Shown piece by piece: positions 43,307 through 51,856 of a stretch of 64,000 nt of DNA. The notes below the pieces were generated by a model that saw nothing but the letters and a program-made list of their open reading frames with translations, did no database searches and had not been told where the DNA came from. The DNA is from Stygiobacter sp. RIFOXYC2_FULL_38_25 (lineage in GTDB: Bacteria > Bacteroidota > Ignavibacteria > Ignavibacteriales > Melioribacteraceae). Numbering within the stretch: the stretch's first letter is position 1; each line of letters opens with the position of its first letter. Position numbers and translations under genes: made by a program. The stretch covers positions 1 to 64,000 of the forward strand of contig MHAZ01000003.1 in assembly GCA_001803165.1 (NCBI GenBank), read 5' to 3'.

Positions 43307-45211
43307 ATGAATAAGAAAATAGTTTTTACTATTGGAATTTTTTGTTTCATTTCTATCCAAGCTCAAGTCAGCAAGGACAGCCTACTATTTTCTTCTCAAA
43401 GTTATTCAGAAAAATTAATTACAAATTCATACGAAAAGCAGTTAAACACTCACAACTATAATACGCTGCTGAAATACTTTTTTACCGGGAACAATTTCTT
43501 TTTCGGTGTTAAAGAAAATTTCATCTCAACAGTTATTAAGACCAATACCAGAAATATTAAAGATGAGCAATATCTTTGGGCTATGGGACAATACACATTT
43601 GATAAGCAGCTAAAACTTGGGCTCCACTTCAACAACAATATTTATTCCGACGATAGAAACATCGGCTTAAGCAAGGCGTCCTTGCTAACCTCTTCACTCT
43701 TTCTGAAATATATTCCGACAGAAAAAATTCAGATTACACCTTTTGCCGGATTTGAGCAGAACAATCAAATTGGGGTGAGCGATATTGGATTAGTTTATGG
43801 TTCCGAAGCCAACGTTGACCGCTACGAACTTGGTGATTTCGAAGTGAACTCAATATTCAAATTTCACAATGAGGATATTAGTCCCAGAAGAAATTCTCTG
43901 CGCGTCCTTAGCTTCGACCTAAAAAATAATTTTGAAGCAGATTTTTCCAATACTATCTCGGCATATTATTCCCAGCAGCGGAGAGACTTTTACTTCTTAG
44001 CTGATAAAACAACCGCTAATGAATTCGATATTACCAATAATATTCAGAGCCGTACAGAGTCAAGTTATTTCATACAAGATAAAATCCGCTTCCTTCCGGT
44101 CGGCACTCCCTTTTCGTTTGATTTACAAGGTAGGGTTGCATGGCGCGATATTGACCGAGAAACTCGCTTTATATCTACGCAGAGCATTGCTAACACAAAC
44201 TACGATACTAAGATTGAGGAATTCAAATTAGAATTTGCTTCGCTGGCAGAATACACAACTACAGAATTAGCCTTATCACTTCGCTTTTCTTTTTCAGAAA
44301 GAAACGAAAAACATCAACCGGTAAGATATGATGGACTTAGCTCATCAATTTTTGAGGAGCGCGGAAGACTGGAAGAACAAAAAAATAATTCTTCTCAGCT
44401 CGCAAATCTCTCAGTAACCGGTTTGTGGAATATCGGGTCATCTGATAAAATTCTTCTTAACTTATTTCACAGAAAACTTAAGTACGATACACCCGGCAAA
44501 GATAATTTTGATGACCGCGATGAGCTGCTTTCGATTGGGAATATTATGTATGAGCATGAATTTAATTCTCTATTCACTGCTTTTATTAATTTGGAAGGAA
44601 GCTTAAACAAGACTGTTTACATTTCGGCAGAGCGCAGTTCAAACAATAATATTAAGCGCACACTTAAACTTGCCTCCGGAGGAACATTTAAGACCGGGAA
44701 ACTACTCTCAATGAATTCAGCAGAAGTTTCTGCAAATTACACTGTATTCGATTACGAAGAATTGAATCCAAACTTCCGGAGCTACTCATTCCGGCAATTC
44801 GCGTTTCGCGATTCTTCTCTTTATAAAATAACCCGCTCAACAAACTTTCTTGTTGCCGGATATTTGAAGTTGAGCGAGCAAGGTGATTTCAAGTGGTCTA
44901 ATTTTTCCGGTAAGCCGCAGCGTTATCTTCAAGAAGTATTTGCAGAGCCAAAATTCACCTATGATTATTACGGTTTTATTTTCGGTGTCGGCGTACGTTA
45001 TTTTTCACTATCAACATTCAACTTTAGGAATGGTGTAGTTAAAACAAAAGCGTCAGAATATCAAAGCTTTGGTCCAATGGCTGAACTGACCTACTTGATC
45101 GCAGAAAAAATTTCTCTCAAATTTTTGGGCTGGTTCGAATTCATAAAAGCCGAAGACAATTCTACCCGAGAAATGGCAAATTTGAGCATTAGAATGAATT
45201 ATCAGTTCTAA
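43307..45211 (+). CDS. Large predicted outer-membrane beta-barrel protein, unknown function
   Basis: 634 aa: signal peptide (IVFTIGIFCFISIQAQ), then long runs of alternating hydrophobic/polar residues with aromatic girdles and a C-terminal strand ending in Phe (NLSIRMNYQF), as needed for barrel insertion by BamA. No plug or TonB box seen. Roughly 20 or more strands are plausible. No named family recognised. Follows the nuclease gene on the same strand. Confidence 0.7.
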   Translation: MNKKIVFTIGIFCFISIQAQVSKDSLLFSSQSYSEKLITNSYEKQLNTHNYNTLLKYFFTGNNFFFGVKENFISTVIKTNTRNIKDEQYLWAMGQYTFDKQLKLGLHFNNNIYSDDRNIGLSKASLLTSSLFLKYIPTEKIQITPFAGFEQNNQIGVSDIGLVYGSEANVDRYELGDFEVNSIFKFHNEDISPRRNSLRVLSFDLKNNFEADFSNTISAYYSQQRRDFYFLADKTTANEFDITNNIQSRTESSYFIQDKIRFLPVGTPFSFDLQGRVAWRDIDRETRFISTQSIANTNYDTKIEEFKLEFASLAEYTTTELALSLRFSFSERNEKHQPVRYDGLSSSIFEERGRLEEQKNNSSQLANLSVTGLWNIGSSDKILLNLFHRKLKYDTPGKDNFDDRDELLSIGNIMYEHEFNSLFTAFINLEGSLNKTVYISAERSSNNNIKRTLKLASGGTFKTGKLLSMNSAEVSANYTVFDYEELNPNFRSYSFRQFAFRDSSLYKITRSTNFLVAGYLKLSEQGDFKWSNFSGKPQRYLQEVFAEPKFTYDYYGFIFGVGVRYFSLSTFNFRNGVVKTKASEYQSFGPMAELTYLIAEKISLKFLGWFEFIKAEDNSTREMANLSIRMNYQF

Positions 45212-45227
45212 ATTATTTTCTTCATTA

Positions 45228-45259
45228 TTTGCACATAAATATGTGTAGTTTTATTTTAA
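45228..45259 (+). promoter_or_regulatory. Putative operator-containing promoter of the anti-sigma kinase gene
   Basis: TTTG (45228-45231), 20 nt, TATTTTAA (45252-45259, two mismatches to TAnnTTTG). A 14-bp perfect palindrome CACATA-AA-TATGTG (45232-45245) begins directly after the TTTG, between the two promoter elements, where a repressor would block polymerase. Confidence 0.4.
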
Positions 45260-45271
45260 CCGAAGTTGAAA

Positions 45272-45700
45272 ATGAGAATAGAGAGTTTGGCTGAAAAAAC
45301 TTACAATAGAGTTGTCTCAAGTGACCCGGAAATTCTTCCTGAGCTTGAAGAATACATTATTAAGATAGCAAAAGAAGTTAATCTTGATGACAGCAAGATT
45401 AATAATCTCGCACTCTCATTTTCTGAAGCCATTTCTAATTGCATGAAACATGGTAACCGCTTTGATAAATCCAAAACAGTTAGTATAACAGTTAATATTA
45501 ATGACTCTAAACTCACTATCGTTTTGAAAGATGAAGGCAAAGGTTTCGATCTGAAAGCTGTTCCCGATCCTACTAAACCGGAAAATATTTTAAAAGACAG
45601 CGGACGCGGTATCCATATTATGAAAAACTTTTTGGACGATCTTCGCTACAACTTTACTCCTACCGGCACAGAAGTGATTTTAGAGCTTTCACTTCACTAA
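45272..45700 (+). CDS. Anti-sigma-factor serine kinase (RsbW/SpoIIAB-like, HATPase_c_2)
   Basis: 142 aa GHKL ATPase fold: N box SEAISNCMKHGN, G1 DEGKGFDL, G2 SGRGIHIMKNF. RsbW-type kinases bind a sigma factor and phosphorylate an antagonist, releasing sigma on stress. No anti-sigma antagonist or sigma gene is adjacent, so its partners are elsewhere. ATG 45272 preferred over a TTG two codons earlier. The palindromic promoter region upstream suggests regulation. Confidence 0.88.
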   Translation: MRIESLAEKTYNRVVSSDPEILPELEEYIIKIAKEVNLDDSKINNLALSFSEAISNCMKHGNRFDKSKTVSITVNINDSKLTIVLKDEGKGFDLKAVPDPTKPENILKDSGRGIHIMKNFLDDLRYNFTPTGTEVILELSLH

Positions 45701-45784
45701 TCTTTTCAAAATTTCTTATATGAATTAGTTTGCAAACTTCCTATTTTTCACCGGAAACATTAATTAAACATTTCGGAGAAAATT

Positions 45785-46750
45785 ATGGCAAGAAAAAAAA
45801 TTGCCCTTATAGGCGGCGGTCAGATTGGCGGCGTTTTAGCTCAACTAATTGCACTACGCCAGCTTGGTGATGTAGTTCTATTTGATATCGTTGAAGGTTT
45901 ACCGCAAGGCAAATCGCTTGATATTGTTGAAGCATCACGCGTTGATGGTTTTGATGTGAACGTTAAAGGAACAAATGATTACAAAGATTTGGAAGGTTCG
46001 GATTTAGTAATCATTACAGCGGGCTTGCCGCGCAAACCCGGTATGAGCCGCGACGATCTTCTTACTGTTAATGCAAAAATAATGAAGTCCGTTGCGGAAA
46101 ATGTTAAACAGTTCGCTCCAAATTCTACAGTAATTGTAATTTCAAATCCACTCGATGCAATGGTTACACTTTTCCAAAAAATTACCGGATTCCCTCACAA
46201 CCGTGTTATCGGTCAAGCCGGAGTTTTAGATTCATCCCGTTTCTCTACTTTCATTGCTTGGGAATTAGGTGTTTCGGTTAAGGATGTTAACGCAATGGTT
46301 CTCGGCGGGCATGGCGACACGATGGTTCCTATCGTTCGCTACGCAAATGTTAATGGTATTCCGGTAATGGAATTACTTGAACGCAAATACAAAGATTCCG
46401 TAAAAGCGAAAGAAGTTATGGCAGCTATGGTTAAACGCACCAAAATGGCTGGCGGCGAAGTTGTTGAATTGCTCAAAACCGGCTCGGCTTTTTATTCACC
46501 GGCTTCTTCTGCTATTGCAATGGCAGAAGCAATTATATTTGATGAAAAGAGAGTCCTACCAACTTGCGCTTATTTACAAGGTGAGTTTGGCGTTAGCGGA
46601 TATTACGTAGGTGTTCCTACCGTACTCGGTGCAAACGGCGTCGAAACAGTTGTCGAGTTTTCTCTTGATACTGAAGAACAAGCAGCACTTGATAAATCCG
46701 TTGCTTCAGTAAAGGAATTGGTTGAAGCTATGACGAGACTCGGTTTTTAA
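45785..46750 (+). CDS. mdh: Malate dehydrogenase
   Basis: NAD-dependent malate/oxaloacetate interconversion in the citric acid cycle. 321 aa of the LDH-like MDH group: GGGQIGG nucleotide loop, [16 protein letters not shown] carrying the substrate-binding Arg residues (malate-type Arg rather than Gln), ISNPLD, catalytic His in GGHGDTMVP. Ribosome site CGGAG 7 nt before ATG. Single gene with its own terminator. Confidence 0.97.
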   Translation: MARKKIALIGGGQIGGVLAQLIALRQLGDVVLFDIVEGLPQGKSLDIVEASRVDGFDVNVKGTNDYKDLEGSDLVIITAGLPRKPGMSRDDLLTVNAKIMKSVAENVKQFAPNSTVIVISNPLDAMVTLFQKITGFPHNRVIGQAGVLDSSRFSTFIAWELGVSVKDVNAMVLGGHGDTMVPIVRYANVNGIPVMELLERKYKDSVKAKEVMAAMVKRTKMAGGEVVELLKTGSAFYSPASSAIAMAEAIIFDEKRVLPTCAYLQGEFGVSGYYVGVPTVLGANGVETVVEFSLDTEEQAALDKSVASVKELVEAMTRLGF

Positions 46751-46774
46751 TATTTGAATAAACTCTTTTTTATG

Positions 46775-46801
46775 AAACCTCGCTACCAGCGGGGTTTTTT
46801 T
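46775..46801 (+). terminator. Rho-independent terminator of mdh
   Basis: CCTCGCT, loop ACC, AGCGGGG followed by seven T, about 25 nt after the stop. Confidence 0.85.
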
Positions 46802-46842
46802 ATATCGCTCACTCAAGGTCAATAAATTAAACTTGATTTTTA

Positions 46843-46874
46843 ATTGGTTTATCAACCTCTCCAACATATTTTTG
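46843..46874 (+). promoter_or_regulatory. Bacteroidota-type promoter for the GH30 gene
   Basis: ATTG (46843-46846), 20 nt, TATTTTTG (46867-46874), an exact -7 match. Leader of about 40 nt to ATG 46920. Confidence 0.6.
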
Positions 46875-46919
46875 ATGCAGTGAATTCTTATTTATTATTA
46901 ATGAAGCAAGGAAATACCA

Positions 46920-48341
46920 ATGCGATTTACGCTTAAGAAGTTTGCCACACTTACTACAATTTTGATTCTTGTTTTGTCATGCTCAACCGAACCGGAAAGC
47001 AAGAACAACAACTCTTCAACTACACCGGAATTTTGGCTTACCAATGCTGATAAATCTGTATTGTTCAAAAAGCAAACCTTTCCTCAAAATATTACTACAG
47101 ATGCTAACACCCAAACTATTGAGATTAATGAAACAGATAAATATCAATCTATTGATGGATTTGGATGTGCACTTACCGGCGGAAGCGCAATTTTGCTAAA
47201 CAAAATGAGTGCGAGCAACAGAGCAGCGTTATTAAAAGAATTATTCGCTGCTGATGGGACTAACATTGGAATGAGTTACTTAAGAATCAGCATCGGCGCT
47301 TCCGATTTAAGCGACCGTGTTTTCACTTACAATGATTTGCCTGCTGGACAAACCGACACATCTATGGCAAACTTTAGTATAGAGCCGGAAAGAAAAGATT
47401 TGATACCGGTTCTGAAAGAAATTTTAGCTATAAACCCTAACATAAAAATTATGGGCTCACCTTGGTCCGCGCCAATCTGGATGAAAACGAACAATTCTTC
47501 AATTGGCGGGAGTTTGAAACCGCAATTCTACTCTGCTTATGCAAAATACTTTGTAAAGTATATCCAGCAAATGAAAGCTGAAGGAATTAGAATTGACGCT
47601 ATTACTATTCAGAATGAACCACTTTATGGCGGCAATAATCCAAGTATGCTAATGTCTGCAATAGAACAAGCCACATTCATCAAGAAAAATTTGGGACCGG
47701 CATTCGCTTCAAACGGAATTGATACTAAGATTATTATTTATGATCATAATGCGGATAGAACCGATTATCCAATAACGGTTCTTAACGATCCCGAAGCAAA
47801 AAAATATGTTGATGGTTCAGCTTTCCATTTATATGGCGGCTCAATAACAGATTTGATGAAAGTACATGATGCTCATCCGGATAAAGCATTATACTTTACC
47901 GAACAATGGATTGGCGCACCGGGTAATTTTTCCGGGGATCTGAGCTGGCATATCAAAACATTGTTTATTGGCGGAACTCTCAACTGGTGCAAAAATATTA
48001 TTGAGTGGAATTTAGCTTCCGATCCAAATTTAGAGCCGCATACACAAGGCGGATGCACCCAATGTTTAGGAGCTATAACTCTTAGCGGTAATACTGTAGT
48101 TCGTAATCCGGCTTATTATATTATTGCTCACGCGGCTAAGTTTGTTCGTCCGGGCTCTGTAAGAATCGCTTCAACATGGCTCTCTACTCTGCCGAATGTT
48201 GCGTTCAAAACTCCGGATGGAAGAATTGCAGTTTTAGTTCTCAATGATTCGCAATCAGTACAGACATTTAGAATCAAAATTGGAACAACAATTTATTCTT
48301 CCTATTTGCAAGCCGGATCCGTAGGAACTTACATACTGTAA
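46920..48341 (+). CDS. Glycoside hydrolase family 30 lipoprotein (glucosylceramidase/beta-1,6-glucanase-like)
   Basis: 473 aa; lipoprotein signal with LVLSC. (beta/alpha)8 barrel with side beta domain: IDGFGCALTGGSA start, SYLRISIGASD, PWSAPIWMKTN, acid/base Glu in ITIQNEPL, nucleophile Glu in YFTEQW, and C-terminal side domain (VRIASTWLS...AVLVLNDS). Family 30 includes glucosylceramidases, beta-1,6-glucanases and xylanases; FTEQ suggests subgroup 3-like activity on beta-glucan, but this is uncertain. Ribosome site AAGGAA. Cell-surface polysaccharide use is likely. Confidence 0.93.
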   Translation: MRFTLKKFATLTTILILVLSCSTEPESKNNNSSTTPEFWLTNADKSVLFKKQTFPQNITTDANTQTIEINETDKYQSIDGFGCALTGGSAILLNKMSASNRAALLKELFAADGTNIGMSYLRISIGASDLSDRVFTYNDLPAGQTDTSMANFSIEPERKDLIPVLKEILAINPNIKIMGSPWSAPIWMKTNNSSIGGSLKPQFYSAYAKYFVKYIQQMKAEGIRIDAITIQNEPLYGGNNPSMLMSAIEQATFIKKNLGPAFASNGIDTKIIIYDHNADRTDYPITVLNDPEAKKYVDGSAFHLYGGSITDLMKVHDAHPDKALYFTEQWIGAPGNFSGDLSWHIKTLFIGGTLNWCKNIIEWNLASDPNLEPHTQGGCTQCLGAITLSGNTVVRNPAYYIIAHAAKFVRPGSVRIASTWLSTLPNVAFKTPDGRIAVLVLNDSQSVQTFRIKIGTTIYSSYLQAGSVGTYIL

Positions 48342-48386
48342 ATTTTCTTGCTGCTGTTTGATTCATCGGACCAAAATTTTTAAAAC

Positions 48387-48415
48387 AAAAAACCCCGGCG
48401 AAAACCGGGGTTTTT
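48387..48415. terminator. Bidirectional terminator between GH30 and rpmA
   Basis: AAAAAA-CCCCGG, loop CGAAAA, CCGGGG-TTTTT. Serves both convergent genes. Confidence 0.85.
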
Positions 48416-48439
48416 ATTTCAACTATACTTAATGTGGTT

Positions 48440-48700
48440 TTAAGCGCGTGATTCCAAAACGCTGATAAACTGACGGTCGTTTTTTCCTCTTTCGAATTTT
48501 ACGAAACCATCAATTACAGCAAACAAAGAATGATCACCGGCTAATTTTACATTTTTGCCGGGATGAAAATTTGTCCCTTTTTGTCTAACTAAAATAGATC
48601 CGGCAGAAACTTTTTCTCCGCCAAATGCTTTAACACCAAGAAACTGCGGATTACTATCGCGACCATTACGGGATGAACCTTGACCTTTTTTATGTGCCAT
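48440..48700 (-). CDS. rpmA: 50S ribosomal protein L27
   Basis: 86 aa, starts [19 protein letters not shown] directly, without the cleaved N-terminal extension of Firmicutes; the N-terminal tail reaches the peptidyl-transferase centre. [18 protein letters not shown] is the conserved core. Good ribosome site (GGAGG) upstream. 18 bp after rplU, the usual rplU-rpmA pair. Confidence 0.98.
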   Translation of the reverse strand: MAHKKGQGSSRNGRDSNPQFLGVKAFGGEKVSAGSILVRQKGTNFHPGKNVKLAGDHSLFAVIDGFVKFERGKNDRQFISVLESRA

Positions 48701-48718
48701 TAAAATTACCTCCAGCTA

Positions 48719-49027
48719 CTAAGCAATCTTAGTAACTTCAATTCTTGTTAATTGTTGTCTATGCCCTCTTAATCTCTTGTAAGAGATACGGATTTTCTTT
48801 TTGAAGACAATTACTTTATCGTCTTGTGTGTGTTCGAGAACCTTTGCATGAACTTTTACACCTTTAACAGTTGGCGCGCCAACTTTAGTAGCTTTATCAT
48901 CACCAAAGAGAAGTACGTTATCAAATACGATTTCAGAATTCGGCTCAGCTTTAAGATGAGGTACGTAATACTTTGTATTCTCGGTTACCTTAAATTGTTG
49001 TCCTGCTATATCAACAACAGCAAACAT
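48719..49027 (-). CDS. rplU: 50S ribosomal protein L21
   Basis: 102 aa; MFAVVDIAGQQFKVTEN matches the L21 start, and FKKKIRISYKRLRGHRQQLTRIEV the rRNA-binding C-terminus. Two consecutive ATGs follow GGAGGA; the second (49027) fits both spacing and family. First gene of rplU-rpmA. Confidence 0.98.
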   Translation of the reverse strand: MFAVVDIAGQQFKVTENTKYYVPHLKAEPNSEIVFDNVLLFGDDKATKVGAPTVKGVKVHAKVLEHTQDDKVIVFKKKIRISYKRLRGHRQQLTRIEVTKIA

Positions 49028-49057
49028 CATTCCTCCGATGTATCAAATTTTGAGGCG

Positions 49058-49089
49058 TAAATATATGGAAATGAGCCTATGTAGTCAAT
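49058..49089 (-). promoter_or_regulatory. Bacteroidota-type promoter for rplU-rpmA
   Basis: On the minus strand ATTG (49086-49089), 20 nt, TATATTTA (49058-49065), one mismatch at the last base of TAnnTTTG. Confidence 0.5.
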
Positions 49090-49130
49090 AAAAGGTTGGT
49101 TTAAAATTTATTCTGTGAAATGAGCCTTTT

Positions 49131-50147
49131 CTACTTTTTTAGTCTAAAAATGAACTCGCTGCCTATTCCAAGTCTGCTGGAAACCTCAATTTTTGAATCG
49201 TGCGCCTCAATTATATGCTTAACTATTGCTAATCCGAGCCCCGTTCCACCCATCTCGCGGGAACGATCACGATCTATACGGTAAAAGCGCTCGAATATGC
49301 GCGATAAATCAGCCTCAGGGATGCCTAAGCCGGTATCCCTAACATAAATCTTACCATAGTTCCCCTCTTCGATTACACCGGCTTCTATCGAGCCGGATTC
49401 TGTGTACTTAATCGCATTCGTAATCAGATTTGAGAGAACTTGTTTAAGTCTTTGCTTATCGCCATATAAATCCAATTTGGGATTTGGGGAATGAATACTG
49501 AGTACTAAATTTTTCTTTACTACTTCCGGCTTAAACTCGTTTTCAATCACTTTAAGCAATTCATGAATGTTGAAATAGCGGAAGCTCATCTTCATTTGAC
49601 CGGACTCAATCATAGAGATGTCAATCAAATCATTCAACAAATTATTCAGATTAAGTGTGTGATTATTTGCCTTTAGAAGGAATGCCCTGTTAACTTTTGG
49701 GTCTTCCAAAGCGCCATCAAGTAGCGTTTCAATGTAACCTTGAATCGAAAATATTGGAGTGCGTAGTTCATGAGAAACGTTACCGAGAAACTCAGTTCTA
49801 ATTTGCTCTAATTTTTTTAGATTCTGAATATCGCTCTGAGTTCGGCTGAACATTGCTTTTATTTCATCTTCAAGCTCACGGAGATTGCTGCTTAGAGAAA
49901 TTTCATCGGAAGATTTGTATTCATTCCCTCTAATTTTCTTAATTACTTGTTTTATTTCATTATGCTCTTGTTTCCGTTCGTACCGTAAAAGCAATAGTAT
50001 TGATATGCTAAATAGAAGGAAGAGAGAGATTAGAAGGATGACTTCCAAAGCTGATGGCGAAAAAACAGCTAGTATAAAAAAAAGCAGTATGGTGAAAAAC
50101 GAAGAGATTAGAAGTGTGATGTTCCGTATTGATAAAACTTTTTTCAA
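49131..50147 (-). CDS. Membrane sensor histidine kinase (PhoR-like)
   Basis: About 338 aa: two adjacent membrane segments (about residues 10-55) with almost no periplasmic loop, linker, HisKA with FLGNVSHELRTPI (phospho-His), and HATPase with NLITNAIKYT, DTGLGIP, FERFYRIDRDRSREMGGTGLGLAIVKHI. The missing outside sensor region suggests it senses within the membrane or through a partner. A TTG at 50147, 2 nt after the regulator's stop and preceded by GGAG, is the best start; the frame stays open to a TTG at 50195. Pairs with the response regulator before it. Confidence 0.93.
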   Translation of the reverse strand: MKKVLSIRNITLLISSFFTILLFFILAVFSPSALEVILLISLFLLFSISILLLLRYERKQEHNEIKQVIKKIRGNEYKSSDEISLSSNLRELEDEIKAMFSRTQSDIQNLKKLEQIRTEFLGNVSHELRTPIFSIQGYIETLLDGALEDPKVNRAFLLKANNHTLNLNNLLNDLIDISMIESGQMKMSFRYFNIHELLKVIENEFKPEVVKKNLVLSIHSPNPKLDLYGDKQRLKQVLSNLITNAIKYTESGSIEAGVIEEGNYGKIYVRDTGLGIPEADLSRIFERFYRIDRDRSREMGGTGLGLAIVKHIIEAHDSKIEVSSRLGIGSEFIFRLKK

Positions 50148-50148
50148 G

Positions 50149-50841
50149 TTACTCCAAATTTTTGAAGCGGTAGCCAACACCTTTAATCGTTTCAATTATA
50201 TCTGCAAACTTATCAAGCTTCTCACGGATTTTTCTAACATGAACATCAATTGTGCGAGCGACAACATAAACATCATCTCCCCAAACATCGCTTAGAATTT
50301 TTTCTCTATCAAACACTTTGCCGGGATTTGACGCAAGGTAATATAAAATCTCAAATTCCTTTTTCGGGAAAAAGACCAGCTTCCCTTTTATTGTAACTTC
50401 ATATTTATCTCGATTGATAACCAAAGGACCAATAACAATTTCGCTTTCTCCAACTGTTTCTGCTTGGGCTGATTCAATTTTTCTGAGGTTTGATTTTACA
50501 CGCGCAATCAATTTTTTTGGCGAAATCGGTTTCTGAATAAAATCATCCGCACCAATATTTAAGCCGTGAACTTCATCAAGTTCCGAAGATTTTGCCGTGA
50601 GAAAAATTACAGGTGTATTTTTGAATTCATCAATAGCTCTAATGCGGCCACATGCCTCATAGCCATCCATCTTAGGCATCATTACATCTAGAATAATCAA
50701 ATCCGGCTTCTGAGAAAGTTTATCTAACGCTTCTTGCCCGTTGAATGCCGTAATCACCTTAAAGCCTTCGTTAGATAAATTGTACTGAAGAAACTCAACT
50801 ATATCTTTTTCATCATCTACAAGAAGAATTTTGGTTTTCAT
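50149..50841 (-). CDS. OmpR/PhoB-family response regulator
   Basis: 230 aa: receiver with acidic pair VDDEKD, phospho-acceptor Asp in LILDVMMPKMDG (about 52), Thr in FLTAKS, Lys in FIQKP; C-terminal winged helix with FEILYYLASNPGKVFDREKILSDVWG and RTIDVHVRKIREKL. Gene order regulator then kinase, nearly overlapping. Its first base coincides with the last base of the oxidoreductase gene. PhoB/PhoR-like by sequence, but no phosphate genes are nearby. Confidence 0.95.
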   Translation of the reverse strand: MKTKILLVDDEKDIVEFLQYNLSNEGFKVITAFNGQEALDKLSQKPDLIILDVMMPKMDGYEACGRIRAIDEFKNTPVIFLTAKSSELDEVHGLNIGADDFIQKPISPKKLIARVKSNLRKIESAQAETVGESEIVIGPLVINRDKYEVTIKGKLVFFPKKEFEILYYLASNPGKVFDREKILSDVWGDDVYVVARTIDVHVRKIREKLDKFADIIETIKGVGYRFKNLE

Positions 50842-51842
50842 CAGAGCATAACTTCTTTTTTTAGTTCAGCAGATTTATAGATAGCTTCAAGCAATTGCAT
50901 TAGCATCAAAGCGTCTTCACCGGAAGAAACCATTGGAGAGTTATCTCTTACAGCGGCAACAAAATGCTTCAATTCATTTTCAAAAGCTTTCTTATACAAA
51001 TTTGATGCAGTTGCGCTAGTCGGAAGAGTATAATCAATATGCCCGGATTCCAAACGCTTATACGCTTTAAGTGGATTTAAATGTGCAGTACCTTTAGTAC
51101 CAAAAGCAGCTAAATGAAATTTATCCCACTCGGCATGCAAGCCCCAGCTAACTTCAAACGAGATTACTCTTTCATCGCTGAAACGAACTAAACCTACAGC
51201 AGTATCTTCAACATCTTTTGTTGTATGAGAAAATGTTTCAACTGATACGCTTTTAAGTTTATGATCATTCATTATCCAAAGTGCTAGATCAAGAACAAGA
51301 ATTCCGAGATCAATCAAAACACCGCCGCCCGATTGGCTTTTGTTTAGGAACCACTTCTGCTCGCTACTTTGTTTTCTAAGCCAGCCGCAGCGGATATAGA
51401 AGATATCACCGAGTTCACCGCTGTTAACTAAGCTGCGCATTAACATTGCATCCGGACGGTAGCGCAATTTCATTCCAACCATTACTTGTTTCTTGTTCTT
51501 TTTAGCAGCAGCTTGAATCGTTTTTGCTTCTTCTAAATTACGTGCGATTGGTTTTTCAATTAAGATATCTTTTTTTGCTTTCAAACAGTTAACAGCAATT
51601 TCAGCATGGCTGTCTGTTGGTGTTGCTATAACTACACCGTGAATTTCTTCCTTAGCAAGCATCTCACGATAATCTTGATATTGACTTTCGATTGCATATT
51701 TCTCGCCAACAACTTTTAGGCGGGTACGGCTTGTATCTGCAATTGAAACAACTTGAACATTTGGCAGCTTAGTTAAAATTGGCAGATGTGCCAATTGCGC
51801 AATACCACCGAGACCGATTATAGCTATTTTTGTTTTTTCCAT
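50841..51842 (-). CDS. Gfo/Idh/MocA-family oxidoreductase
   Basis: 333 aa; N-terminal Rossmann fold IGLGGIAQLAHLP, catalytic motif EKPIARN (Lys), and C-terminal alpha/beta domain with GGGVLIDLGILVLDLALW; the usual His of D-x-G-x-H is Leu here (DLGILVLDL), a notable change in the catalytic region. Acts on a sugar or polyol with NAD(P); substrate unknown. Between dxs (14 bp upstream) and the response regulator (1-bp overlap). Confidence 0.88.
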   Translation of the reverse strand: MEKTKIAIIGLGGIAQLAHLPILTKLPNVQVVSIADTSRTRLKVVGEKYAIESQYQDYREMLAKEEIHGVVIATPTDSHAEIAVNCLKAKKDILIEKPIARNLEEAKTIQAAAKKNKKQVMVGMKLRYRPDAMLMRSLVNSGELGDIFYIRCGWLRKQSSEQKWFLNKSQSGGGVLIDLGILVLDLALWIMNDHKLKSVSVETFSHTTKDVEDTAVGLVRFSDERVISFEVSWGLHAEWDKFHLAAFGTKGTAHLNPLKAYKRLESGHIDYTLPTSATASNLYKKAFENELKHFVAAVRDNSPMVSSGEDALMLMQLLEAIYKSAELKKEVML

Positions 51843-51856
51843 AACGTAGCAGAAAT

